Source of the DNA: Oleiphilus sp.
GTDB lineage: Bacteria > Pseudomonadota > Gammaproteobacteria > Pseudomonadales > Oleiphilaceae
NCBI GenBank assembly: GCA_006212045.1
Contig: PZPK01000014.1
Coordinates: 1 to 64,000, forward strand
DNA length: 64,000 bases
Direction of reading: 5' to 3'
Shown here piece by piece: positions 38,873 through 48,075 of this stretch (the stretch's first letter is position 1; every line of letters starts with the position of its first letter). The notes under the pieces are model-generated. The model was not told the DNA's origin. It saw only the letters and a list, made by a program, of their open reading frames with translations, and did no database searches. The position numbers and the translations under genes were made by a program.

Positions 38873-39643
38873 ATGCGCCCATCCTCTCACTTGAAAACGC
38901 TGGTAGAAGACAGCCATGTCGCTCAGGATGATAACTGGATGCTCAGTTATATTGACGTGTTCGTTCTGATCACAACCCTGTTTCTGATGCTTCTGGTGAT
39001 GAATAGAAGCAGCTTTGGCACCACCGACATGCTGGAGAAGCCTCCTGCACATTTTCCTGAAAGCCAGATCCCCTTGCCGGCAATATCAGAGTCACCGGCG
39101 TTGCTGAGCCAGGACATCATCCCTGTTTCCAAACCATATCAACCGCTGGATGCCCCCGGTTCTGAATCATCCCTGGCTCTTTATACGAATCTGAAGAGCG
39201 CCATTGAGACGCATGGCCTTGACAACCATATTCAGCTGGCCCGCGAGTCCAACCGAACCCGCCTCGAAATTCAGTCTCGGGTTCTGTTTGATTCAGGCGA
39301 TGCCTTTTTAACCCGGCCCGGAGAAGCCGTGCTGGAAAAGCTGCTGCCTCTGCTCGAAACCGTTGAGGGTGAAATTGTTATCGAAGGCCATACGGACAAC
39401 CAGCCCATCAGTACGCGGCGCTTCCCATCCAACTGGAGTCTGGCTGCGGCAAGAGCCACTGAAGTTCTGCAGTTCTTTGTCACAGAAGGCCTCGATCAGG
39501 ATCGCTTTCGCGCTGTCAGTTACGGTGACACCCGACCAATTACAGGCAACACAACGGAAAATGAAAGAAGCAAAAACCGGCGCGTCACTTTGGTACTCGA
39601 AACACGCTCAACATCACCTGACTCTTATGAAGTGTCTTTATAA
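38873..39643 (+). CDS. MotB/OmpA-type stator or energizing subunit
   Basis: The 256-residue protein has one N-terminal membrane helix (WMLSYIDVFVLITTLFLMLLVMN) whose Asp fits the ion-binding residue of MotB. A Pro/Ser-rich linker follows, then a C-terminal OmpA-like peptidoglycan-binding domain (RVLFDSGDAFLTRPGEAVLEK, IEGHTDNQPI, NWSLAAARATEVLQFF, GDTRPI, NRRVTLVLE). It starts 12 bases after the MotA-like gene. Together they should form a stator-like ion channel anchored to the cell wall. Confidence 0.85.
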   Translation: MRPSSHLKTLVEDSHVAQDDNWMLSYIDVFVLITTLFLMLLVMNRSSFGTTDMLEKPPAHFPESQIPLPAISESPALLSQDIIPVSKPYQPLDAPGSESSLALYTNLKSAIETHGLDNHIQLARESNRTRLEIQSRVLFDSGDAFLTRPGEAVLEKLLPLLETVEGEIVIEGHTDNQPISTRRFPSNWSLAAARATEVLQFFVTEGLDQDRFRAVSYGDTRPITGNTTENERSKNRRVTLVLETRSTSPDSYEVSL

Positions 39644-39727
39644 CGATCACTCCAGAGCCTTCGTAAGCCGCACCTAATTAACGGGTTGACTCATTGTTTG
39701 AGTATTCGCCGAAAAAGCCACAGGCAT

Positions 39728-39750
39728 AAAAAAACCCGCCTAAGCGGGTT
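39728..39750 (-). terminator. Intrinsic terminator after the phasin-like gene
   Basis: On the minus strand AACCCGC, a 4-base loop and GCGGGTT form a 7-bp stem followed by seven T residues, 57 bases past the phasin-like stop. The plus strand has no U tract, so it serves the minus-strand gene. Confidence 0.9.
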
Positions 39751-39806
39751 CAAAAAAGAGTGCCGATGATACTGCGATCGGCCTCCCTACAAACTAGAAG
39801 TCCAGA

Positions 39807-40154
39807 CTAAGCTGCTGCTGTGCTTTTAGCGGCTGGCTTTTTAGCCGCTGCCTTTTTGGCTGCAGGCTTCTTCGCTGCTGTTTTCTTGGCTGGCGCTTTT
39901 TTGGCAACAGGCTTCTCGTATTTTGTGATGATTTCACCAGCAAAATCGGCAACAACCTTGTTTGCTTCACGCGCTTTGTCATAAGCCAGAGTCGCTACTT
40001 CATCATGCTTGGCTTTTGCAGTTTCCAGCTTGTACAGCTTCTCTGCATAACCGAATGATGCTTCTGCAATTGCTTTGTGCTGACTTTCAACGGCATCAAT
40101 TGCTTTTGCAACGATGTCCTGGATTTGTTCTTGATAAGATTTGATCTTAGCCAT
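39807..40154 (-). CDS. Phasin-like protein with lysine/alanine-rich histone-like tail
   Basis: The 115-residue protein has an amphipathic helical domain (residues 1-75, IQDIVAKAIDAVESQHKAIAEASFGYAEKLYKLETAKAKHDE), like phasins that coat polyhydroxyalkanoate granules. Its tail has AKK/PAAKK repeats (residues 80-115), like the DNA-binding tails of PhaF and histone H1-like proteins. It may link granules to the nucleoid. No pha genes are in the window, so this is inference; a nucleoid-associated role alone is possible. It has its own terminator and is transcribed toward the MotB-like gene. Confidence 0.6.
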   Translation of the reverse strand: MAKIKSYQEQIQDIVAKAIDAVESQHKAIAEASFGYAEKLYKLETAKAKHDEVATLAYDKAREANKVVADFAGEIITKYEKPVAKKAPAKKTAAKKPAAKKAAAKKPAAKSTAAA

Positions 40155-40402
40155 TTCAATGTTCCTTCTTTGATTGAATGTAAGTGGACTTGCTATCCAC
40201 TATCTCTGAATCTCGGAGAAACAATACGCGCTAAAATTAGAATATTCATACTAAGAAAACCCTCAAGTTTTAAGATGGACAAAGTTTAATCACAGGGCGT
40301 GCAAAGGCTGGTGAAACTCAGGGAAACAGGGTTGGCTAAACCGTTTAGAGGGGAGGATTTTCTTTTAAGCCTGAAGGGAAAAGGAATAATGGCCGTAGGC
40401 CA

Positions 40403-40708
40403 TCACCACTCGAACAGTTTCCATTGCGGAACCAGTACCTGAGACTTCTCTTCACGAATCCAGCCGCCGCCATCAGAAGGCACCAGATAGTATGGCCGAC
40501 CGACTTTTGGAACGACTTTGATTTCTTTCAGAACGCCATTCACACGATGCTCATAGAAGGTCGCATCTTCGCCCTGCTCAATTCTGATTTCCGGCTCTAC
40601 CGCCAAGCGCCCCTCTTCCGCGATTAAAATCTGGGGCAGCAGCAGACCACTGGAAAGCAACAATACACGCATACTCTGGCCAAGACCCTGCTGAATCAAA
40701 CTCATCAT
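40403..40708 (-). CDS. DUF2782 exported protein
   Basis: The 101-residue protein matches DUF2782: signal peptide (MRVLLLSSGLLLPQILIAEE) then EPEIRIEQGEDATFYEHRVNGVLKEIKVVPKVGRPYYLVPSDGGGW. The family commonly lies next to polA in pseudomonads, as here (divergent). Function unknown. The start at 40708 has AAGGAAAACAC upstream; Met13 is an alternative giving a tidier signal peptide. Confidence 0.8.
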   Translation of the reverse strand: MMSLIQQGLGQSMRVLLLSSGLLLPQILIAEEGRLAVEPEIRIEQGEDATFYEHRVNGVLKEIKVVPKVGRPYYLVPSDGGGWIREEKSQVLVPQWKLFEW

Positions 40709-40880
40709 GTGTTTTCCTTAAACTGATAACCTTTTGGGTGCCTGCCCATCAGTGCGATAAACGGCTACCACTCCGACCAGCAATCGCCACTATATAATTT
40801 TGACGGCCACTGTTTATGCTTGCCTTCAAATTCCCTACTATAGCATGCCACTTGCTGCTAACACTGAATACGATTGATCT

Positions 40881-43595
40881 ATGGATAAAAAAACTGCTCC
40901 ACCCACGATTCTGGTCGACGGGTCTTCCTATCTTTTCCGGGCCTACCACGCCTTACCACCGCTGGTGAACTCCAAAGGCCACCCTACCGGCGCCATTAAA
41001 GGCGTGATTAACATGATTCGCCGGCTGGAAAAAGACTATCCGCAGTCCAAACTGGTCATCGTTTTTGACGCCAAAGGAAAAAATTTCAGGCATGACCTGT
41101 ATCCGGAATACAAAGCCAATCGCCCGCCAATGCCGGACGATCTGCGCTGTCAGATTGAACCGATCCATCAGATCATACGCGCGATGGGGCTGCCGCTTCT
41201 GATCGTACCGGATGTCGAGGCCGATGATGTGATTGGGGCTCTTGCACAGCAGGCAACAGACAGGCAGTCCCCGGTCATTATTTCTACCGGTGACAAGGAT
41301 ATGGCGCAGCTGGTGAATGAACACGTGACTCTGATCAACACCATGACCGACACCACCATGGATCCGGAAGGCGTAGTTGAAAAGTTTGGCGTCCGGCCCG
41401 ATCAGATTATCGACTATCTGGCCTTGGTGGGAGACTCCGTCGATAACATTCCCGGCGTACCCAAGTGCGGCCCCAAAACCGCGGTAAAATGGCTGAAAAG
41501 TTATGAGTCTCTGCAGGGGGTTATCGACAACGCCGGCGAAATCGGTGGAAAGATAGGCGAGCACTTACGAAACAGCCTCGCATCACTTCCCCTGTCCTAC
41601 GAGCTGGCCACCATACGCACAAACGTTGAGCTCCCGCACCCTCTGGATGAAATAGAGCACAAGGATGTTGAAGTCGCCGAGTTACTGGCGCTGTATGAGG
41701 AATATGAATTCAAGACCTGGGTACGCGAGCTGGAAAGCGGGCAGGGTGCCGAAACACTGCACGCCGCCGCCAGCCAGGCCGAAGTCGAGAAAGACTATCA
41801 AATCATTCTGAGCGATAACGACTTTGAAGCATGGCTGCAGAAGCTGGAAACCTCCGAAATTTTTGCCTTTGATACCGAGACCACCAGCCTTAACTATATG
41901 GAAGCACAACTCGTCGGCGTCTCTTTTGCAACCCAGGCCAATGAGGCGGCCTATCTCCCTTTCGGACATGATTATCTGGACGCTCCGGAGCAGCTCGATA
42001 AAACCGAAGTGCTGGCGCGCCTGAAACCGCTGTTGGAAGACCCGTCAAAACTGAAAGTGGGCCAGAACCTCAAATATGACAAGAACGTGCTGGTCAACCA
42101 CGGTATTGATTTACAGGGGATTGCCCATGACACCATGGTTGAGTCTTACGTATTGAATTCGACGGCCTCCCGGCATGACATGGACACCCTGGCGGAGCGC
42201 TATCTCGGGCGCAAAACCGTTCATTTTGAAGACATCGCCGGCAAGGGCGCCAAGCAACTTACGTTTAACCAGATTGCGCTGGAACAGGCAGGTCCTTATG
42301 CCGCCGAAGATGCCGACATCACCCTGCAATTGCACCAGAAGCTGTATCCCGAGCTGGAAGCCGTGCCCTCGCTCCAGCAAGTGTACCTGGAGATCGACCA
42401 GCCTCTGGTACCGGTCATTTCCCGCATTGAACGCTTTGGCGCCCAGGTGGACGCACACCTGCTGGGCCAACAGAGTCAGGAACTGGCGAAGCGTATTGCG
42501 GAATTGGAACAGGAAGCCCATGAAATGGCCGGGGAAGCGTTCAACCTCGGGTCTCCCAAACAGCTGCAGGCAATCTTCTTTGAAAAACTCGGCCTGCCCG
42601 TGATCAAGAAAACACCAAAAGGGCAGCCCTCCACGGCAGAACCCGTGCTGCAGGAACTGGCGCATTCGTATCCGCTACCCAAGCTGATTCTCGAACATCG
42701 CAGCTTGTCCAAACTCAAGTCCACTTATACGGACAAGCTACCGCAGTTGATCAACCCCGGAACAGGCCGGATCCACACGTCCTATCATCAGGCTGTTACC
42801 GCAACCGGGCGGCTCTCATCCAGCGATCCGAATCTGCAGAACATTCCGATCCGTACCAGCGAAGGCCGCCGCATACGCCAAGCCTTCGTCGCGCCAAAAG
42901 GATATAAACTGATTGCGGCAGATTACTCACAAATTGAATTACGTATCATGGCGCACCTGTCTCGTGACGAAGGCTTGCTCGGCGCTTTCGGAAACAACGA
43001 GGATGTCCATAGGGCCACCGCAGCCGAAGTATTTGATGTCGCACCCGGCGATGTTTCCACAGAACAACGACGCAAAGCCAAGGCTATTAATTTCGGTCTG
43101 ATTTATGGCATGTCGGCCTTTGGTCTGGCCAAACAGATTCAGGTTGAACGCAAGGAAGCCCAAGCCTATATCGATCGCTATTTCGAGCGTTATCCGGGCG
43201 TCCTGGAATATATGGACAATACCCGCAAGCAGGCCCATGAAGATGGTTTTGTTGAAACCCTGTTTGGACGACGCCTGTATCTGCCGGACATCAATGCGCG
43301 CAACAAGATGTTGCAACAGGCGGCTGAACGCACCGCGATTAATGCGCCCATGCAGGGAACCGCGGCAGATATCATCAAGAAGGCGATGTTATCGGTAGAC
43401 CAGTGGTTGGCTGACGCGCAGCTGGATGCGCGCATGATCATGCAGGTACATGATGAACTGGTAGTGGAAGTAGTGCAGGATCAGGCCGAAGAGGTCGCGT
43501 CCAGATTATCGGACATCATGATGCAGGCAGCGCGTCTGGATGTCCCCTTATTGGTAGAAGCAGGTATCGGCGACAACTGGGATCAAGCGCATTAG
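40881..43595 (+). CDS. polA: DNA polymerase I
   Basis: The 904-residue polymerase has all three activities. The 5' nuclease domain (residues 1-290: TILVDGSSYLFRAYHALPPL, ISTGDKDMAQLV, VGDSVDNIPGVPKCGPKTA) is intact. So is the 3'-5' proofreading domain (FAFDTETTSLNYMEAQLVG and YAAEDADITLQLH, metal-binding residues present). The polymerase domain shows motif A DYSQIELRIMAHLSRDE, motif B RRKAKAINFGLIYGMSAFGLA and motif C MQVHDELVVEV. It fills Okazaki gaps and acts in repair. It is followed by a 7-bp hairpin (43605-43623). Confidence 0.98.
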   Translation: MDKKTAPPTILVDGSSYLFRAYHALPPLVNSKGHPTGAIKGVINMIRRLEKDYPQSKLVIVFDAKGKNFRHDLYPEYKANRPPMPDDLRCQIEPIHQIIRAMGLPLLIVPDVEADDVIGALAQQATDRQSPVIISTGDKDMAQLVNEHVTLINTMTDTTMDPEGVVEKFGVRPDQIIDYLALVGDSVDNIPGVPKCGPKTAVKWLKSYESLQGVIDNAGEIGGKIGEHLRNSLASLPLSYELATIRTNVELPHPLDEIEHKDVEVAELLALYEEYEFKTWVRELESGQGAETLHAAASQAEVEKDYQIILSDNDFEAWLQKLETSEIFAFDTETTSLNYMEAQLVGVSFATQANEAAYLPFGHDYLDAPEQLDKTEVLARLKPLLEDPSKLKVGQNLKYDKNVLVNHGIDLQGIAHDTMVESYVLNSTASRHDMDTLAERYLGRKTVHFEDIAGKGAKQLTFNQIALEQAGPYAAEDADITLQLHQKLYPELEAVPSLQQVYLEIDQPLVPVISRIERFGAQVDAHLLGQQSQELAKRIAELEQEAHEMAGEAFNLGSPKQLQAIFFEKLGLPVIKKTPKGQPSTAEPVLQELAHSYPLPKLILEHRSLSKLKSTYTDKLPQLINPGTGRIHTSYHQAVTATGRLSSSDPNLQNIPIRTSEGRRIRQAFVAPKGYKLIAADYSQIELRIMAHLSRDEGLLGAFGNNEDVHRATAAEVFDVAPGDVSTEQRRKAKAINFGLIYGMSAFGLAKQIQVERKEAQAYIDRYFERYPGVLEYMDNTRKQAHEDGFVETLFGRRLYLPDINARNKMLQQAAERTAINAPMQGTAADIIKKAMLSVDQWLADAQLDARMIMQVHDELVVEVVQDQAEEVASRLSDIMMQAARLDVPLLVEAGIGDNWDQAH

Positions 43596-43604
43596 AAGCG
43601 TAAC

Positions 43605-43623
43605 GGCCGGGTAGCTCCCGGCC
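43605..43623. other. GC-rich hairpin between convergent polA and outer-membrane gene
   Basis: GGCCGGG (43605-43611), loop TAGCT, CCCGGCC (43617-43623) form a perfect 7-bp stem. No T run follows on either strand, so it may be a barrier or factor-dependent end rather than a classical terminator. Confidence 0.45.
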
Positions 43624-43641
43624 GGGCATTCGCTAAACAGC

Positions 43642-44385
43642 CTAGAATCCCGCGTTAATACGTACCATACCGGGGAAACCGATGCGGTCACCTTTACTGA
43701 ATACGAATGGCACAAAGTCCAGAGTCACACGCTCGTTGTAGGCCCAGCGCCCGCCAATGGCATAACTGTGATCGACATCGTCCTCGGTTGTGAAAAGCGC
43801 CTCGACACCCATCGAGAACAGACCCGAATGCGTGTCAATAATACCGACATAGGCGCCAACATCGGTGGTCACGAAGGTATCTTCTTTAATATTGCCGTCA
43901 ACATAAACCAGTGCAGGCGTCAGGGTAAAGGTGGCAGCATCCACGGCCACAGTGGCCGCTGCGCCGATCTTGGCGTTGGTTTGATCCGTTCCCTTGTTGC
44001 CGTTTTCGTCTTCATTGTCTACATGTGAGACCGCCACAATCGCCGCAAAATCAAATTCGGCATCGGACTGTGAGCTTTGCTCAAGCAAGTCAGGCAAGCC
44101 CCACTTCAATTTTACTTCGTTACCATCATAGGCACTGATACCGCTATTGATAATCAGCTCGGCATTTGGCAAGCCAAGACGAATACCGCCACCTGAATCA
44201 ACATCATCACTGCCACTATGCAGTTCAGCTGATACTTTGCCCTTACCCGAGACCATGCCGTGCTCAATAAAAAAGCCGCGTGTCGGTTCGTTGTATTTTT
44301 GCGCGTGGTTGTCTGCAAAACTCTCGGCGCTGAATAACAGCATCGGAACGAGACCTGAAATCGCAATACACTTGAATAGTTTCAA
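43642..44385 (-). CDS. Exported beta-barrel outer-membrane protein
   Basis: The 247-residue protein has a signal peptide (FKCIAISGLVPMLLFSAESFA) and alternating polar/hydrophobic strands typical of a small outer-membrane barrel: VSAELHSGSDD, GIRLGLPNAELIINSG, VTLDFVPFVF. It ends in Phe (MVRINAGF), the barrel-assembly signal. An acidic loop (NEDENGNKGTDQ, about residue 125) looks surface exposed. I recognise no named porin. The start is TTG at 44385, backed by a strong AGGAG six bases upstream; no ATG is suitably placed. Confidence 0.7.
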   Translation of the reverse strand: MKLFKCIAISGLVPMLLFSAESFADNHAQKYNEPTRGFFIEHGMVSGKGKVSAELHSGSDDVDSGGGIRLGLPNAELIINSGISAYDGNEVKLKWGLPDLLEQSSQSDAEFDFAAIVAVSHVDNEDENGNKGTDQTNAKIGAAATVAVDAATFTLTPALVYVDGNIKEDTFVTTDVGAYVGIIDTHSGLFSMGVEALFTTEDDVDHSYAIGGRWAYNERVTLDFVPFVFSKGDRIGFPGMVRINAGF

Positions 44386-44527
44386 TGGGAGCTCCTTTCT
44401 TTACACATGATGCCGCGTCTCGAAGAGTGACGCGTCACATCGTTGATGTTTTGGGGTTTACGGCAATCAATTACCCGGGAGGGTGTGCAGCCATGACGCT
44501 CGTTCATCGCGTCTCGTCTTAGGGGTA

Positions 44528-44788
44528 TCAAGTGACGAATCTTAAACCCACACCCGCCGGTTCTACCCTGACAATTTCGAGCTGCACGACGGGAGCCTCT
44601 ACCGGCATTCCCTGTACCTGCCCTGTGAGGATGGTGCCTATCGGCGGCATTTCAATATCCTCGGTCAGTAGAAATATGCCCCCGTCCGAGATATCCCGGG
44701 TATTGACCAGAATGTCTCCAATCGCTGGGTGTGACACCTTCACCTGACATTTCATCGGGGTTCTGGGGCTACTGCGATGTTCGGGCAT
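44528..44788 (-). CDS. Single-domain PilZ protein
   Basis: The 86-residue protein is a stand-alone PilZ domain, a cyclic-di-GMP receptor. It has the RSSPR motif (RxxxR) near the N-terminus and DISDGGIFL (D/NxSxxG) at residue 32, both needed for ligand binding. It acts in the cytosol, probably by binding a partner. It stands alone between the outer-membrane gene and dnaE2; a GGDEF-EAL protein is encoded 6.5 kb downstream. Confidence 0.88.
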   Translation of the reverse strand: MPEHRSSPRTPMKCQVKVSHPAIGDILVNTRDISDGGIFLLTEDIEMPPIGTILTGQVQGMPVEAPVVQLEIVRVEPAGVGLRFVT

Positions 44789-44928
44789 AGGGTTATTTGT
44801 GTAATTTTTGGAATTTGGACGCAGCCAGACTGCGCTTCTGGCAGTCTATTATTCATATTTCTGACAGACTTGCCTTAAATTTTTAGTAAGGTGCGGAACT
44901 GTAGCCCGAGAGTATCAGGCCTTCTGAC

Positions 44929-47900
44929 CTAGTGAAAGTCCCGTGAACGTGTATCCAGGTCAGCCATCAGGTGGCTCAAATCCTGCAATCTACCGGCAAT
45001 GACATGGATCACCTCACCCTCTTTTTCAACAATGCCTACGACCTCAAGAATTCTGGCTGTCAGGTATGCCTGCTTCTGTGCCCGCGCCGTTGCTTTCCAG
45101 ACCACCACATTAATATTCCCGGTATCATCCTCCAGGGTAAAAAAAGTCACACCAGCAGCAGAGCCAGGACTTTGCTTGCCTGTCACCACACCAACCACTT
45201 TTACCCACGACTTGTGTGCCAGCTTCGCCAGCTCAGTGGACCGCGTATACCCATCGATGCAACCTGCGCATCTTAACAGCGATATCGGATGATGCGTCAA
45301 CGATACACCGGTCGAGGCATAATCCTCCTGCAGATTCTGCCAGTCATCCGGGGCCGGCAATTGTATCGCCGAGGCATCCGCTGCCAAATGCGTAAACATC
45401 GGCACTTTACAGGCATCATCCAGCATATCCCAGCGTGCCTGATAACGATTGCCGGACAAACCTGCAAAGGCATTGGCACTGGCCAGCGCCTCCAGATCCC
45501 GCTTGTCCAGAGCGCAAGCCTGAATTTGAGCCATCCCGTCAAAGCCCTGATCCGGACGCTGCTCCAGCAGTTGCTCGACGCCCTTGCGCGACAAGCCCCT
45601 GACCAGACGAAAACCAAGGCGAAGCGCCTCTTTGCCACCCTCCTCAAGCGCCTCGACCTGGTGATCATACTGGCTCTGATTGACACACACAGGCCTGACG
45701 AGAACATCATGCCGGACAGCATCCTGCAGTAATTGGGACGGAGAATAAAAGCCCATAGGCAGACTGTTCAGAAGGCCACAGTAAAATGCCAAAGGATAAT
45801 AGTGTTTGAGCCAGGCAGAGACATAGGCCAACACGGCAAAACTGGCCGAATGACTCTCAGGAAACCCATATTCACCAAAGCCGCATATCTGCTGAAACAG
45901 GCGCTCGGCGAACTCCGTTTCGTAACCACGTTCTCGCATGCCAGCCACCAGTTTGTGCCGAAACTGTTGTAACTGTCCGGTCTTCTTCCAGCTCGCCATG
46001 GCCCGGCGTAACTGGTCAGCTTCGCCACCACTGAAACCGGCAGCGACCATGGCCAGCTTGATGACCTGCTCCTGAAAAATCGGCACGCCCAGAGTGCGCT
46101 CCAGAACCGCCCTGACCTCTTTGGACGGGTAATCCACCTCTTCCTTGCCTGAGCGCCGACGCAGATAGGGGTGCACCATATCTCCCTGAATTGGGCCCGG
46201 CCGCACAATGGCAATCTGGATCACGAGATCATAATAGCAACGCGGCTTCAGGCGGGGCAGCATACTCATTTGTGCGCGTGACTCGACCTGAAAAACCCCA
46301 ATACTATCGGCTTGCTGTAGACGGGCATAGACGGCGGGGTCATCCTGCAAGCGGGTAATATCCGCAATACTCAGAACCCGGCCATAGCGTTGCCGGATCA
46401 TGTCAAAACTGCGCCTGATCGCACTCAACATGCCCAGCGCCAGCACATCGACTTTCAACAAACCAAGTGTTTCCAGGTCATCCTTGTCCCACTGGATCAC
46501 GGTCCGCTCGGCCATCGCAGCATTTTCCACCGGCACCAGTTCCGATAAGGGCCCTGAGGAAATAATAAACCCGCCCACGTGCTGTGACAGGTGCCGGGGA
46601 AAACCGATGACTTCCTGTGTCAGACGCACTAGATGACGACTTACAGGCGACTGCTGATCCAAACCCAGCGATGCGAGCTGCACCTCCCAGCCCAATTCCC
46701 GGTCCCTGCGATTAATGTTTTTGATGTAATAATCCAGGCGGGACTCATTCATCCCTAACGCCTTCCCGATGCCACGCAAGGCACTTTTGAATTTGAAGCT
46801 GATCACCGTCGCAGCCAGGGCGGCACGTGTACGACCATACTTTTGATAAATGTACTGGAATACCTCCTCCCGCCGCTGATGTTCAAAATCAACATCGATA
46901 TCCGGAGGTTCATTACGCTCTTTGGAAATAAAACGTTCGAACAGAACATCGATCTGCCTGGGATCTACCGAAGTGATTTCCAGGCAATAGCACACCACCG
47001 AATTCGCCGCCGAACCACGGCCCTGATAAAGGATGCCTCGCCGTTTGGCAAACTGGACAATGTCGTAGGTTGTCAGAAAAAAATATTCGTAACCCTGCTC
47101 CTGAATCAGCGTCAGTTCCTGGCGTATGGTGCGCTGAATCTGAAGGGAAACCCCCTGCGGGAAACGTCTGGTCATCCCTTGCTCTACCAGCTGTTTCAAA
47201 TAACGTGACGGGCTCAAGCCTTCAGGCACCAGTTCGCGAGGATATTCATAACGCAGTGAACCCAGGTCAAACTGGCAACGCTCTGCAATCTTCAGCGTCT
47301 CCGCCCGCCAGCTTTCCGGATACAGTTTACGCAACTTGTGTAGGGGGCGCATGGCATGCTCGGCGTTGGCATACAGCTTTAGACCCAGTTCCTGTACCTG
47401 GCAGTTCAGGCGAATAGCCGTCAGTACATCCTGCAGGGGCTGTCGATCAGGACAGTGCATATGTACATTGCCTGCGGCACATACCGGTAGCTGCACCCGG
47501 GCACCTAGATCACAGAGATAACTGCGTTTGTTAAAGCCGGCACCTGCTTCGTGAGCGTCGAGCAAGCGCTCATACAACAACCATGTCCGCCCCTGAAAAT
47601 GATCATTCAGCCAATGCGCAAAAGGCTCGTCCTGCTCAGATGACAATGTTGGTAACCAAAGCACCAGAGCGTTTTCCATCTGTTCAAGGTCGGCACGAGC
47701 AACACGATATTGCCCTTTTTCGCAGCGCCTGCGCGCCACCGTAATCACACGGCATATCTCTGCATAGGCCGTCCGGCATGGCGCCAGCAGTACAACTTTC
47801 TGGCCACACTCCAGGTTTAACTCGGTACCGACAATCAGCTTGAATGGCTCTGTTTTTCCAGCGTGATCCGTTGCTACGGGCGACAGATCCAAGGCCTTTA

Positions 47901-48063
47901 AAGCCGCATAGGCACGGACCACACCTGCCATTGAGCATTCATCAGTGATGGCCACCGCACAATAGCCCAGCGCATGCGCCTGAGACACCAGCTCTTCCGG
48001 ATGAGAAGCCCCTCGCAAGAAGGTAAAATTACTCAGACAATGTAATTCGGCATAACCTGTCAT
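44929..48063 (-). CDS. dnaE2: Error-prone DNA polymerase (ImuC/DnaE2)
   Basis: The 1044-residue C-family polymerase performs damage-induced mutagenic translesion synthesis. The N-terminal PHP domain (AELHCLSNFTFLRGASHPEEL, AITDECSMAGVVRAY) is followed by the polymerase core: GRGSAANSVVCYCLEI, PPDIDVDFEHQRREEVFQYIY (catalytic Asp pair) and KVDVLALGMLSAI, then QEQVIKLAMVAAGFSGGEAD and a C-terminal OB domain (GVVTGKQSPGSAAGVTFFTLEDDTG). Start at 48063 (MTGYAELHC) is preferred to GTG at 48072 by family fit. It is the last gene of the imuA-imuB-dnaE2 cassette. Confidence 0.96.
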   Translation of the reverse strand: MTGYAELHCLSNFTFLRGASHPEELVSQAHALGYCAVAITDECSMAGVVRAYAALKALDLSPVATDHAGKTEPFKLIVGTELNLECGQKVVLLAPCRTAYAEICRVITVARRRCEKGQYRVARADLEQMENALVLWLPTLSSEQDEPFAHWLNDHFQGRTWLLYERLLDAHEAGAGFNKRSYLCDLGARVQLPVCAAGNVHMHCPDRQPLQDVLTAIRLNCQVQELGLKLYANAEHAMRPLHKLRKLYPESWRAETLKIAERCQFDLGSLRYEYPRELVPEGLSPSRYLKQLVEQGMTRRFPQGVSLQIQRTIRQELTLIQEQGYEYFFLTTYDIVQFAKRRGILYQGRGSAANSVVCYCLEITSVDPRQIDVLFERFISKERNEPPDIDVDFEHQRREEVFQYIYQKYGRTRAALAATVISFKFKSALRGIGKALGMNESRLDYYIKNINRRDRELGWEVQLASLGLDQQSPVSRHLVRLTQEVIGFPRHLSQHVGGFIISSGPLSELVPVENAAMAERTVIQWDKDDLETLGLLKVDVLALGMLSAIRRSFDMIRQRYGRVLSIADITRLQDDPAVYARLQQADSIGVFQVESRAQMSMLPRLKPRCYYDLVIQIAIVRPGPIQGDMVHPYLRRRSGKEEVDYPSKEVRAVLERTLGVPIFQEQVIKLAMVAAGFSGGEADQLRRAMASWKKTGQLQQFRHKLVAGMRERGYETEFAERLFQQICGFGEYGFPESHSASFAVLAYVSAWLKHYYPLAFYCGLLNSLPMGFYSPSQLLQDAVRHDVLVRPVCVNQSQYDHQVEALEEGGKEALRLGFRLVRGLSRKGVEQLLEQRPDQGFDGMAQIQACALDKRDLEALASANAFAGLSGNRYQARWDMLDDACKVPMFTHLAADASAIQLPAPDDWQNLQEDYASTGVSLTHHPISLLRCAGCIDGYTRSTELAKLAHKSWVKVVGVVTGKQSPGSAAGVTFFTLEDDTGNINVVVWKATARAQKQAYLTARILEVVGIVEKEGEVIHVIAGRLQDLSHLMADLDTRSRDFH

Positions 48064-48075
48064 CGCGCACACTCG

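Noticed and set aside
38039-40154. Zorya-type anti-phage system suggested by the MotA/MotB-like pair
   Set aside because: No ZorC, ZorD or ZorE-like helicase or nuclease follows; the next genes are phasin-like and DUF2782.
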